This document shows positions 26,895 to 35,958 of a stretch of 64,000 bases of DNA, piece by piece. The stretch is from the NCBI GenBank assembly GCA_913061475.1, contig CAJXUN010000002.1, forward strand, positions 62,001 to 126,000, written 5' to 3'. The stretch comes from an uncultured Colwellia sp. GTDB taxonomy: Bacteria; Pseudomonadota; Gammaproteobacteria; Enterobacterales; Alteromonadaceae. Every line of letters starts with the position of its first letter. The stretch's first letter is position 1. Below the pieces are notes generated by a model. The model was not told where the DNA came from. It did not search any database and saw only the letters and a program-made list of their open reading frames with translations. A program made the position numbers and the translations under genes.

Positions 26895-28364
26895 TTAATT
26901 TAATAATGTATTTAAGCAAACAATACGCGTGTCATTCTTTTCTGTTATTTGAATTTGCGCGCTTCTATTAGCTAAATCAACTACTAACGTTGCGTTATGT
27001 TCATCTTTTTTCCACTTCATTTCCAAAGCTGACGAATCACTGTTAACAGTAAACTCACCATTGAAAGCATCACTGTTATTACGTAATTGAATAAGACTAA
27101 CCAATGCTTTAGTAAACGGCTTATTTAACGCATTTTCAATATCTGTACTATCTAGATACGGACGGTTTATATCTCGTCCAACATTGGTTTTTGACAATAA
27201 TTCCATCGCATTTTTTTCAACTAACAAGCCGGCATAATAAACCTGCGGTGTGCCAGGAGAAAAAAACTGAATAGCTCTAGCAACTAAATAATCAAGGTCA
27301 TTTTGTCCAAGTGCATCATAGTACGTACAATTTACCTGATATAAATCGACATTACTTGCTGCTGCACCTGTTGCTTTTTGGCTTTCACCAGCGCTGTTAA
27401 CATGAATAGTTTCCACGAGATTATCAATTTCATCATTATTAAGTAAGCCAGGTTTTCCATTCATAGGGCCCACATCAATGATACCAATGCCATCGTGTGT
27501 ATCTAACACGGTAATACAATTTTTGGGTGAAATATTTAACCATTTTGTTAGTGCGGTAAAGTCTTTAGTAAAAATGCTATTTAACACTAAAGGCGGTAAA
27601 GCAAAGTCATAAACTCGATCAACGCGTTCTGCAATTTCAATTTGAGTTTGATAATAAGAGTGAATTTCTACCAGTGTTTCAATGCCTAAATCATTTGCTG
27701 CCTTACTTAGCTCATCAATGAACTTAAAGGTTTCATCTAGCATAAAGCAACTGGTGCCTGCTTTTTTAAGCGCATAACCTGCCGCATCTAATCGGATCAT
27801 TTTAATATTATTTTCAGAAAATGTTTTTAAAATACGATTTAAATATTCTTTACCTTTGTCTGATGTAATATCTATATCTATTTGATTATCAGTAAACGTT
27901 GTCCAAAAGTCGGCACTTTCATTATTAGGTAACGCAAAGTTGGTAAAGCAACTGCCTGGTCTAGGGCGGTATATTTTGTCAGCATCACTTTCACTTAAGC
28001 CATCAGGGAACACTTTATCTTTTGTTAAAAACAGATCCCAATACGGAGATTCTTTACCATACTGTAATACACTTTGAAATTCTTTAGACTTAGCCGACAT
28101 ATGATTAACGATAAGGTCGGCCATTAATTCATGTCCTTCACCTAATACTTTTATATCGTTCCAATTACCTAATCGGCTGTCAACTTGGGTGTGATCTATC
28201 GGGTCGAAACCTGCGTCACTACCGTCAATAGGGTAATAAAATGGTAATACATGAATGCCAGAGAATAAATCTGCCAGTTGATCATTTAAAATATTGTTTA
28301 ATGTTTTAGTATCTGAACCGGTTAACCTATCAATGTAGGTGATTAGCTGAACATTATTTTTCAT
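26895..28364 (-). CDS. Sucrose phosphorylase (GH13 subfamily 18)
   Basis: The enzyme splits sucrose with phosphate into glucose-1-phosphate and fructose. Its 489 residues align throughout with bifidobacterial sucrose phosphorylase: VQLITYIDRL at the start, DGSDAGFDPIDHTQVDSRLG, the nucleophile Asp in IRLDAAGY, the acid/base Glu in VEIHSYYQTQ, the stabilising Asp in VLDTHDGIGIID, and VGRDINRPYL. There is no signal peptide, so it is cytosolic. Related GH13_18 enzymes act on glucosylglycerate or sucrose-6-phosphate, but the near identity at the substrate-loop blocks favours sucrose. The start was set to the ATG at 28364 after GGTAAAG; a TTG at 28385 is open. Confidence 0.9.
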   Translation of the reverse strand: MKNNVQLITYIDRLTGSDTKTLNNILNDQLADLFSGIHVLPFYYPIDGSDAGFDPIDHTQVDSRLGNWNDIKVLGEGHELMADLIVNHMSAKSKEFQSVLQYGKESPYWDLFLTKDKVFPDGLSESDADKIYRPRPGSCFTNFALPNNESADFWTTFTDNQIDIDITSDKGKEYLNRILKTFSENNIKMIRLDAAGYALKKAGTSCFMLDETFKFIDELSKAANDLGIETLVEIHSYYQTQIEIAERVDRVYDFALPPLVLNSIFTKDFTALTKWLNISPKNCITVLDTHDGIGIIDVGPMNGKPGLLNNDEIDNLVETIHVNSAGESQKATGAAASNVDLYQVNCTYYDALGQNDLDYLVARAIQFFSPGTPQVYYAGLLVEKNAMELLSKTNVGRDINRPYLDSTDIENALNKPFTKALVSLIQLRNNSDAFNGEFTVNSDSSALEMKWKKDEHNATLVVDLANRSAQIQITEKNDTRIVCLNTLLN

Positions 28365-28392
28365 AACTTTACCATTTAATTTCAAGTTGCAT

Positions 28393-28406
28393 CTTAATCG
28401 ATTAAG
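28393..28406. promoter_or_regulatory. LacI-type operator before sucrose phosphorylase
   Basis: CTTAATCGATTAAG is a perfect 14-bp palindrome with a central CG, as in LacI-family operators. It lies 29 bases before the phosphorylase ATG and just downstream of a TATAAA that could be its -10 box. An identical copy stands before the TonB-receptor gene. Confidence 0.8.
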
Positions 28407-28566
28407 GTTTATGTTTATATACTATGCAACTTTAATCAAGAATAATTTTTACTTTTTAAGTTGTTAAGATGATAAGAATTGAATACGGTGTTAATTTTTT
28501 AGCTAAAAACCCTTTATTAAATAAATAGGATGTAGCGAGTCTATATGCATTTGCCTCTTTATTTGA

Positions 28567-28578
28567 TAAAGCGCTTTA
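28567..28578. promoter_or_regulatory. Second palindrome in the sucrose-locus divergent region
   Basis: TAAAGCGCTTTA is a perfect 12-bp palindrome with a central CG, also of LacI-operator form but different in sequence from the CTTAATCGATTAAG sites. It lies 158 bases before the symporter ATG. It could be a site for the same regulator or for another LacI-family protein. Confidence 0.4.
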
Positions 28579-28736
28579 AATTTGTGGCTCAGTTAGCTTA
28601 AAAAACATCAACAAAAAAATCAATCGTATTGCATGGTCAAATATACACACGTACAAAACGTTAACTGTGTGGTTAACCTTTATTTAAAGTGTTGTTTAGT
28701 TTGGTGTTAAGGGTGTAGTTTGGGGGAATTACAATT

Positions 28737-30110
28737 ATGACAACAAGATTTAATACGGAGCCATTATCTTTTAAAGAAAAGGTAGGTTATGGCATGGGGG
28801 ATATGGCTTCAAACTTCTATATGGGGTTCTTTGCGCTGTTCCTGCTTTATTATTACACGGATGTGTACGGTATTTCTGCTGCTGCGGCAGCAACCATGTT
28901 ATTGGTGACAAAAGTAATTGATGCCATTAGTGATCCTGCTATGGGCTTACTTGCAGATCGCACAACCACTAAGTGGGGAAAGTACCGCCCTTACTTGCTT
29001 TGGATGGCAATTCCTTATGCATTGCTTGGTTACCTTTTATTCTTAGGTCCTGAATTTGGTGACACAGGTAAATTAATTTTTGCTTATGTATCTTATTCAT
29101 TGGTCATGTTGGCTTATACCGCGATTAATGTTCCTTATTCAGGGCTCATGGCAGTTATTCATCCTGAATCAGGCGAGCGGACTAAAGCAGCACAATTTAG
29201 ATTTATTTTTGCCTCAATAGGCTCACTAGTGGTTGGAGCCTCCGCTAAGCCTTTAGTTGAGTTTTTAGGTGGTGGTGATGAACTACTTGGTTTTCGCTTA
29301 ACTATCATTTTATTTGCAGTGCTTTCCATCGCTGTTTTTTGGTATACCTTTGCAGTGACCAGAGAAAGAGTAATGCCTAAAAAGCATGAGGCTAGTATCA
29401 AGGATGATCTGTCGACTTTACTGAAGAACAAGTCTTGGTTGATACTGGTTGGCACTGGGGTTTTTGTTGTTGTTGGCTTGGTTGCACGTTTTGCGTCAAT
29501 CGCTTATTACACAAAATACTATATGAATGACGACGGAAGTAATGTGTTTTTGTGGATGGATCAAACCACATTTATTATTTCATGTGGTTTACTAGGCCAG
29601 CTATTTGGTGCCCTGATTACCCCTATGCTAGTCGCACGCTTTGAGAAACATAAATTAATGTTTGTTACTAATTTCTTCCATGCAATATTATTATTTTTTG
29701 GTTTTACAATCTCACCAGATAATGTCGCACTTACGACTATAGTTCACACGCTAGGGATTATTACCTTTGGTATTGCAATCACCTTGTTATTCACCATGTA
29801 TACCGATTGTGTAGAGTATGGAGAGTGGAAGACAGGTAACAATAGTGCAGGTTTAACGGTGTCAGCTTCTATGTTTTCATTGAAGTTTGGCTCTGCTGTA
29901 GGTGGTGCATTACCGGGTTTTATTCTTGCTGCATTTGGCTTTGTTGCTAATCAAACCCAAACATCTGAATCAATTGAAGGTATTCGTTATATGTTTAACA
30001 TATTACCCGCCGTATTCTTTTTTCTGGGAGCCGTGTTGATACTTTTCTATAAAATTGACAGTGCTCAATTAACACAAATTGAATGTGATTTAGCTGAGCG
30101 TCGTAGCTAA
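28737..30110 (+). CDS. GPH-family sugar:cation symporter (MFS)
   Basis: The 457-residue inner-membrane protein has about twelve hydrophobic spans and the glycoside-pentoside-hexuronide symporter marks: KVGYGMGDMASNFYMGF at the start, DAISDPAMGLLADRT with TKWGKYRPYLLW (loop 2-3), and YTDCVEYGEWKTG in the second half. It should take sucrose from the periplasm to the cytosol, matching the cytosolic phosphorylase encoded divergently. The sugar is inferred from context. A GGGGGAA stretch stands before the ATG. Confidence 0.9.
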   Translation: MTTRFNTEPLSFKEKVGYGMGDMASNFYMGFFALFLLYYYTDVYGISAAAAATMLLVTKVIDAISDPAMGLLADRTTTKWGKYRPYLLWMAIPYALLGYLLFLGPEFGDTGKLIFAYVSYSLVMLAYTAINVPYSGLMAVIHPESGERTKAAQFRFIFASIGSLVVGASAKPLVEFLGGGDELLGFRLTIILFAVLSIAVFWYTFAVTRERVMPKKHEASIKDDLSTLLKNKSWLILVGTGVFVVVGLVARFASIAYYTKYYMNDDGSNVFLWMDQTTFIISCGLLGQLFGALITPMLVARFEKHKLMFVTNFFHAILLFFGFTISPDNVALTTIVHTLGIITFGIAITLLFTMYTDCVEYGEWKTGNNSAGLTVSASMFSLKFGSAVGGALPGFILAAFGFVANQTQTSESIEGIRYMFNILPAVFFFLGAVLILFYKIDSAQLTQIECDLAERRS

Positions 30111-30131
30111 ACTAGCAAGGCTATGTAATAT

Positions 30132-30165
30132 AAAGGGTATAAGTGAAAATTTACTTATGCCCTTT
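30132..30165 (+). terminator. Hairpin after the symporter gene
   Basis: AAAGGGTATAAGT (30132-30144) pairs with ACTTATGCCCTTT (30153-30165), 13 bp with one G-T pair, 22 bases after the stop. No long T-run follows. Apart from the operator at 30410, I see nothing else in the 30111-30494 gap. Confidence 0.6.
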
Positions 30166-30409
30166 ATTCGTTAACAGCTTAAGCAATCAATAAGCTGGTA
30201 TAGGAGAAGAACTTTATAGGGATAAGCTCCCAAGGCATATACGGAGTTAAGTCGTATAGCTATTCAAAATTGATCTACAGCTAATAAACTAACAATAGCT
30301 GCTAGTTGCTCTATCTAAAAATCATCTTAGTTATCAATAAATAATAAAAATAAATAAATAAAATTTAAAAAGTGCTTGCAAAGTAATCATATTTTAAATA
30401 ATAATCAAG

Positions 30410-30423
30410 CTTAATCGATTAAG
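30410..30423. promoter_or_regulatory. LacI-type operator before the TonB-receptor gene
   Basis: CTTAATCGATTAAG is identical to the palindrome before sucrose phosphorylase. TTGCAA at 30376 and TAATAA at 30399, 17 bases apart, are a possible -35/-10 pair, which would put the operator on the transcription start and block transcription when bound. Confidence 0.8.
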
Positions 30424-30494
30424 ATGATTGCAGTATAAAACATAACTATTTTAATAATTAAGAACATACTATAAAAGCAACATGGGGTGACCAA

Positions 30495-32915
30495 ATGCAA
30501 CAGTTCACATATAAAAAATTACTATTGAGCACATTAACTTTAGCTATATGCTCAAGCTTAAGTGCCGCAGAAATAACCGATGAAGCCGCAGTAGAAAAAA
30601 AAGGCTTAGATTTTGAACGAATAGTTATAACGGGTGCTGCAGGTAAAGGCTCTACTGTTATGGCATCAAGTGTCTCAGTAAGTAGCTTGTCTTCTGATCA
30701 AATTGAAGTAACAACACCAAGAAGTTCAGCGGAAGCTTTTAGATCAATCCCTGGTATTCGCTCTGAATCGTCTGGTGGTGAAGGTAACGCAAATATTGCT
30801 GTACGTGGTCTTCCTGTGGCAGCTGGTGGCGCAAAATTCTTACAATTACAAGAAGATGGATTACCCATTTTACAATTTGGTGATATAGCTTTTGGTAATG
30901 CCGATATTTTCCTTAGACTTGATAGCACAATGTCATCAATCGAATCAATTCGTGGTGGATCGGCTTCTACTCTTGCCACAAATGCTCCGGGCGGCATCAT
31001 TAATATTATCAGTAAAACCGGTGAGTCTGATTCTGGTAGCATAGCGACAACCATTGGTTTAGATTACGATCATACCCGTACAGATTTTGAGTTTGGCGGT
31101 GAGCTAAACGACAGTATGTATTTCCACCTTGGTGGTTTTTATCGTCAAGGTGAAGGCCCAAGAGAAGCGGGTTATACCGGTAATAAAGGCGGACAAATTA
31201 AAGCTAATATTACGAAAGAATTTGATAAAGGTTACGTGAGACTTTATTACAAGCATTTGGATGATAAAACCATTGCTTACTTACCCATGCCAGCCAGTTC
31301 AAATGGCAAGTCAGTGGGTAGTTTCGATCCTTCGTCTGATACGCCTCATTCAGCATATTTCACCTCAATATTAAGCACAGACGGTGATGGTAATCTTCGT
31401 CGTGCAGACATGCGTGATGGTATGAACCCAACGGTTGACTCTATTGGTTTAGAGGCTGTATTTGACTTAGGTAATGACTGGTCGATTGAAAACAGATTTA
31501 GAACGTCAAGCACTAAAGGTAGTTTTACCTCTCCATTTCCAGAAAGCATTCAAGATAGCCAAACCCTTGCTGATAGTTTAGCGGGTACAGACGCGCAATT
31601 GACTTATGCTAATGGACCTCAACAAGGTAGTGCTTATACTGGCGCTAACTTAATGCGTATTCATACCTTTGATGTTGAAATGAGCAACTTAGATTTTATG
31701 GTTAACGACTTAAAAATCTTAAAAACTATTGGTGATACCAACATCACTTTTGGTTATTACAAGTCATTACAAAATATCGAGCAATCATGGCTTTGGAATT
31801 CTTACTTATCAGAAGTTAAAGGCGACAATGCAGCACTTGTTAATGTTGCAGCGACTGACGGTACAAGCTTTTCTGATAGTGGTTTAATTGCTTATGGTGT
31901 TCCAGCGTGGGGCAACTGTTGTACACGTAACTATGACCTTCAATATGATGTAACAGCACCTTATATTGCCATTAACTCAGTTTTTGGTGATTTTACGATC
32001 GATGCAAGTGTTCGTCATGACAGCGGTGAAGCCACAGGTACATATGCTGGTGCAGTGCAATCTGAAATAGACATGAACAGAGATGGCGAGATATCAGTGC
32101 CTGAAATGAGCGTATCTTCAGTAAATAATAGTGCACCTTCTATTGTTAATTACGATTGGAGCTACACATCTTACTCAATTGGTGCTAACTACATTGTAAA
32201 TGACGATTTAGCTGTTTTTGGCCGACTAAGCCATGGCGGTACCGCTAATGCTGACCGTTTAGCTTTTGGTAAAATTGCCGCTGATGGCTCAGTAGCCGAT
32301 GAAGATGCTGTTGATGAAGTTGATCAGTTCGAAGCCGGCATTAAGTTTCGCCAAGGTAAACTATCAGTATTTGCGACGGCTTTCTTTGCTGAAACACAAG
32401 AACAAAATTTTGAAGCAACAAGCCAAAAATTCTTTGACCGTGTATATGAATCATATGGTCTTGAATTAGAAAGTGCTTACTACATCGGTGATTTTGACAT
32501 TCGCGGTAACGTTACTTGGACTGATGCAGAAATTACCAAAGATGGCGTAAATGCAGCCTCAGTGGGAAATACACCAAGAAGACAAGCTGACTTTGTTTAT
32601 TCACTAACTACCCGTTATAACTTTGAACAAGGCTCTGCGGGTCTTAGTTTAATAGGTACCTCAGAAGCTTATGCGCAAGATGGTGGTGATCAAAGTGCAG
32701 ATGACATCCTTAAATTTGATGGCTACACGCAAGTAAATGCCTTCGCTCAATATTACCTTTCAGACACGTTTAGCATTGCTTTAAATGTTAATAACCTGTT
32801 TGACACTACAGGTATAACAGAAGCTGAAGAAGGTAACATTCCTGCGAATGATATTATCAGAGCAAGAACGATTAACGGCAGAACAAGTAGTATTACGCTT
32901 AAATACGACTTTTAA
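30495..32915 (+). CDS. TonB-dependent outer-membrane receptor, probable sucrose transporter
   Basis: The 806-residue precursor has a signal peptide (KKLLLSTLTLAICSSLSAAE), a plug domain (FERIVITG, SAEAFRSIPGI, IRGGSASTLATNAPGGIINI) and a long beta-barrel ending in the aromatic ITLKYDF typical of outer-membrane proteins. The SD is GGGGTGACC. An extracellular-loop segment at residues 526-537 (DMNRDGEISVPE) fits a canonical EF-hand calcium loop. Its place between symporter and fructokinase genes, and the shared operator, point to uptake of sucrose or a related oligosaccharide across the outer membrane. Confidence 0.9.
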   Translation: MQQFTYKKLLLSTLTLAICSSLSAAEITDEAAVEKKGLDFERIVITGAAGKGSTVMASSVSVSSLSSDQIEVTTPRSSAEAFRSIPGIRSESSGGEGNANIAVRGLPVAAGGAKFLQLQEDGLPILQFGDIAFGNADIFLRLDSTMSSIESIRGGSASTLATNAPGGIINIISKTGESDSGSIATTIGLDYDHTRTDFEFGGELNDSMYFHLGGFYRQGEGPREAGYTGNKGGQIKANITKEFDKGYVRLYYKHLDDKTIAYLPMPASSNGKSVGSFDPSSDTPHSAYFTSILSTDGDGNLRRADMRDGMNPTVDSIGLEAVFDLGNDWSIENRFRTSSTKGSFTSPFPESIQDSQTLADSLAGTDAQLTYANGPQQGSAYTGANLMRIHTFDVEMSNLDFMVNDLKILKTIGDTNITFGYYKSLQNIEQSWLWNSYLSEVKGDNAALVNVAATDGTSFSDSGLIAYGVPAWGNCCTRNYDLQYDVTAPYIAINSVFGDFTIDASVRHDSGEATGTYAGAVQSEIDMNRDGEISVPEMSVSSVNNSAPSIVNYDWSYTSYSIGANYIVNDDLAVFGRLSHGGTANADRLAFGKIAADGSVADEDAVDEVDQFEAGIKFRQGKLSVFATAFFAETQEQNFEATSQKFFDRVYESYGLELESAYYIGDFDIRGNVTWTDAEITKDGVNAASVGNTPRRQADFVYSLTTRYNFEQGSAGLSLIGTSEAYAQDGGDQSADDILKFDGYTQVNAFAQYYLSDTFSIALNVNNLFDTTGITEAEEGNIPANDIIRARTINGRTSSITLKYDF

Positions 32916-32953
32916 TTTGTCATTAACAATGTAAGTAACAGTACAGTATGAAC

Positions 32954-32980
32954 AAGCCCATTTTACATGGGCTTTTTTTT
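32954..32980 (+). terminator. Terminator after the TonB-receptor gene
   Basis: AAGCCCAT (32954-32961) pairs with ATGGGCTT (32967-32974) and runs into T residues to 32980. It lies between the receptor and the fructokinase genes, so the kinase is probably read by partial read-through or its own start. Confidence 0.9.
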
Positions 32981-32992
32981 CAAGGTGAATCT

Positions 32993-33949
32993 ATGTTTTC
33001 TTTACTCAGTTATGGCGAAGTGTTGGTCGATTTTCTGCCAACGTCAGTCAATGACCCAAGTTATATTCCGTTAGCTGGAGGCGCGCCTGCCAATGTCGCA
33101 GTAGCCTATGCTAAGTTAGGTGGATCAGGATACTTTGCTGGAGGTATTAGCGAAGACAATTTTGGTAACATGCTCATGCAATCGCTAGAAAATGAAGGCG
33201 TTAATACCGATTTCGTTAAAAGAATAGAAGGCGCAAATACCGCATTAGTATTAGTTAGCTTAGACTCTCGTGGTGAGAGAACATTTAATTTCTATCGACA
33301 TAATACTGCCGACATGCAATATGGCATATCTCAAGTTGATAAAATTAACTGGCAAAACATTGGTTTTTTTCATTTTTGTTCAAACACATTAACTAGCCAG
33401 CCAATGTATAGCGATACACTTTACGCGATAAGAAAGGCTAAAAGAAATAACGTATTAATTAGCTTCGATGTAAATTTACGTCAACAGCTTTGGCAAGATT
33501 TATCCCTATTGATGTCCCGAGTTGAAGCATGTATCGAAGAAAGCGATGTAGTCAAATTGAGTAAAGACGAAGCCGAATACTTAGCAAAAATAAAGAAGGT
33601 TGATGTCAATGTTTATGTGCAACATTTACTATTACTTGGCGCTAAACTTATTGTCATCACTGATGGTCCAAACCCTGTTCAAGTAACTTGCGCTAGTTTT
33701 TCAATAATGCTTACTGTACCTAAAATATCTCCCGTTGATACTACTGGAGCCGGTGATAGCTTTATTTCAGGTTTTCTATTTTCACTCGCCAAATCTGTGG
33801 GAGATCATGAAAATATAGATTCATTATATGAAATTATTGAGCAACGTGAACACGTTTCTGCGGCGGTGTTATTTGGTGCTAACTGTGGTGCTTTTACCTG
33901 TCAGAAAAAAGGGGCCTTCACGGCATTACCACACTTAACTGATATCTAA
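32993..33949 (+). CDS. Fructokinase (PfkB/ribokinase family)
   Basis: The kinase would turn the fructose released by sucrose phosphorylase into fructose-6-phosphate. The 318-residue product has the PfkB features LAGGAPANVAVAYAKLGG (signature 1) and DTTGAGDSFISGFLF (signature 2, with the catalytic Asp). The start at 32993 follows AAGGTGAATCT. The frame is open 15 codons further to 32948, but that ATG and the next codons lie in the preceding terminator hairpin. Substrate is inferred from the pathway. Confidence 0.9.
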   Translation: MFSLLSYGEVLVDFLPTSVNDPSYIPLAGGAPANVAVAYAKLGGSGYFAGGISEDNFGNMLMQSLENEGVNTDFVKRIEGANTALVLVSLDSRGERTFNFYRHNTADMQYGISQVDKINWQNIGFFHFCSNTLTSQPMYSDTLYAIRKAKRNNVLISFDVNLRQQLWQDLSLLMSRVEACIEESDVVKLSKDEAEYLAKIKKVDVNVYVQHLLLLGAKLIVITDGPNPVQVTCASFSIMLTVPKISPVDTTGAGDSFISGFLFSLAKSVGDHENIDSLYEIIEQREHVSAAVLFGANCGAFTCQKKGAFTALPHLTDI

Positions 33950-33987
33950 TATTCGACATAACTTATTCATACTTACTTAGGATCGAC

Positions 33988-35640
33988 ATGCAATCTAGAG
34001 AAAATCTTAATAGTTGGCAGCAATTAACCAAACATGCACAACTAATGAAAAATCAACATATGAAGGACTTATTCGCCAAAGATAGTCAGCGATTTAGTAA
34101 GTTTTCAATAAAACTGCCTTCTATACTCTTAGATTATTCTAAAAATGCGATCACAGAAGAAACTATTACGCTATTAACCGATCTAGCCAAAGAGTGTGAA
34201 GTAGAAAAATGGCGTGAAAAAATGTTCAGCGGTGAACATATCAACAAAACTGAAGATCGTGCTGTTTTGCATACAGCATTAAGGGATCGTTCTAAAAAAC
34301 CACTTTGGGTAGATGGCAAAAATATTTCAGAAGACATTGAAAAAACACTAGAACAAGTTAAAAAATTTAGTGAGGATATTCGTCAAGGTTTATGGCTAGG
34401 ATATTCGGGCGAGCGTATCACCGATATAGTAAATATTGGCGTTGGTGGTTCTAATTTGGGACCTCAAATGGTGACTGAGGCATTAAAAAGGTTTAGTGAT
34501 AACTGCGTTAACGTCCATTATGTGTCGAATGTTGATGGTACTCAAATAGCTGAAGTACTACGGCCATTAAACCCAGAAAAAGTGCTATTTATTGTGTCGA
34601 GTAAAACATTTACCACGACAGAGACCATGTTAAACGCTAAAACAGCGATAAAGTGGCTAACGGCGTCTTCATTTGATCATTCCGTAATTGAAAAACATTT
34701 TATCGCCGTTACTGCCAATAAAGAAAACGCTATGAAATATGGCATATCAGCAGCAAACATCTTTGATATGTGGGATTGGGTCGGCGGACGATTTTCATTA
34801 TGGTCTGCTATCGGCCTTCCTATTGCGATCAATCTTGGTTTTGATAATTTCAAAGCGCTATTAGATGGTGCTTATGAAATGGATTGCCATTTTTGTAATA
34901 CACCAATAGAAAAGAATATTCCGGTAATATTAGCGTTATTAAGCCTATGGAATTGCACTTTTTTAGGTGCGCAATCCCAAGCTATTTTACCTTACGATCA
35001 ATCCTTACACATGCTATCTGCTTATCTGCAACAAGCTGAGATGGAAAGTAATGGTAAATCGGTTAATTGGGATGGTGAAGGGATCACTTATCCAACCGTT
35101 CCGTCAATATGGGGAGAATTAGGTATTAATGGTCAACATGCTTTTTATCAATATTTACATCAAAGTAATAATATTGTTCCGGCCGACTTTATTGGTTCTG
35201 TAGAAAGTGTCACGCCCATTGAAGGGCACCATGAAGCCCTCATGTCTAATTTTTTCGCGCAAACTCAAGCTTTAATGCTAGGTGTTAATGAACAACAAGT
35301 TAGGGACGATTTAATAGCAAAAGGACGTACACCTAGCTACATAGATAAAGTCGCACCACATAAAGTTCACAAAGGGAACCGGCCAACCAATACTTTATTA
35401 ATGAATAAAATTTCGCCATTTACCCTTGGTAGTTTAATTGCTATTTACGAACATAAAATATTTGTTCAAGGCATTATTTTGCAAATATGCTCTTTTGACC
35501 AATGGGGAGTAGAACTGGGTAAAGGTTTAGCCAGTAGAATTGAAAAAGAGCTTCATAATAACTCTATTACCCTCACTCACGATAGCTCTACCTATAATCT
35601 GATGATGCATTATGAAGAAGTAAAAAATCGCACCAAATAG
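33988..35640 (+). CDS. pgi: Glucose-6-phosphate isomerase
   Basis: Pgi interconverts fructose-6-phosphate and glucose-6-phosphate. The 550-residue protein has the family blocks VNIGVGGSNLGPQMV, FIVSSKTFTTTETMLN, DWVGGRFSLWSAIGLPIA, GQHAFYQYLHQ and the C-terminal FDQWGVELGKGLA. It starts 38 bases after the fructokinase and is the last gene of the sugar locus. A core pgi is usually elsewhere in such genomes, so this may be a locus-dedicated second copy; that cannot be told from this window. Confidence 0.95.
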   Translation: MQSRENLNSWQQLTKHAQLMKNQHMKDLFAKDSQRFSKFSIKLPSILLDYSKNAITEETITLLTDLAKECEVEKWREKMFSGEHINKTEDRAVLHTALRDRSKKPLWVDGKNISEDIEKTLEQVKKFSEDIRQGLWLGYSGERITDIVNIGVGGSNLGPQMVTEALKRFSDNCVNVHYVSNVDGTQIAEVLRPLNPEKVLFIVSSKTFTTTETMLNAKTAIKWLTASSFDHSVIEKHFIAVTANKENAMKYGISAANIFDMWDWVGGRFSLWSAIGLPIAINLGFDNFKALLDGAYEMDCHFCNTPIEKNIPVILALLSLWNCTFLGAQSQAILPYDQSLHMLSAYLQQAEMESNGKSVNWDGEGITYPTVPSIWGELGINGQHAFYQYLHQSNNIVPADFIGSVESVTPIEGHHEALMSNFFAQTQALMLGVNEQQVRDDLIAKGRTPSYIDKVAPHKVHKGNRPTNTLLMNKISPFTLGSLIAIYEHKIFVQGIILQICSFDQWGVELGKGLASRIEKELHNNSITLTHDSSTYNLMMHYEEVKNRTK

Positions 35641-35651
35641 AAAAACATCTA

Positions 35652-35915
35652 GGGTCTGTTGATCTTTCGCGGTTAAATTTCGTTCGAGATAAAAGCGTTT
35701 TAATCGCGTCGGATAGTATGCAGCCTAGTCACTCTAAGCAAATACTACTCAACAAAGAGTAAAACGTTTTTAGCCGAAACCTTCGGACAGCGTTTGTTGG
35801 CTATTTTTACAGCGTTATCGCCTTTTTATGTGGAATAACCACATTACAAAGGCTCTGCCTTGTATAAATACCCAACAAACAGCTGTAAAAATAATCTCGA
35901 AAGATCAACAGACCC
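35652..35915. mobile_element. MITE-like element, copy C (subfamily 2)
   Basis: This 264-bp element has perfect 18-bp ends GGGTCTGTTGATCTTTCG, is flanked by TA in CTAG (35650-35651, 35916-35917), and is inverted relative to copy B. It begins 11 bases after the pgi stop and ends 43 bases before the phosphatase ATG. Frames that run across it carry stops not shared with copy B, so it is non-coding. Confidence 0.82.
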
Positions 35916-35958
35916 TAGTATTACCCAAAACAGTTTTTGCTTTAGATACAGAAGTCTT

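Noticed and set aside
32948-32992. Upstream ATG of the fructokinase frame
   Set aside because: It lies in the terminator hairpin of the receptor gene; the ATG at 32993 has a proper ribosome site.
35860-35958. N-terminal extension of the phosphatase frame into MITE copy C
   Set aside because: The extra 33 codons are repeat sequence; the family-like part starts at the ATG at 35959.
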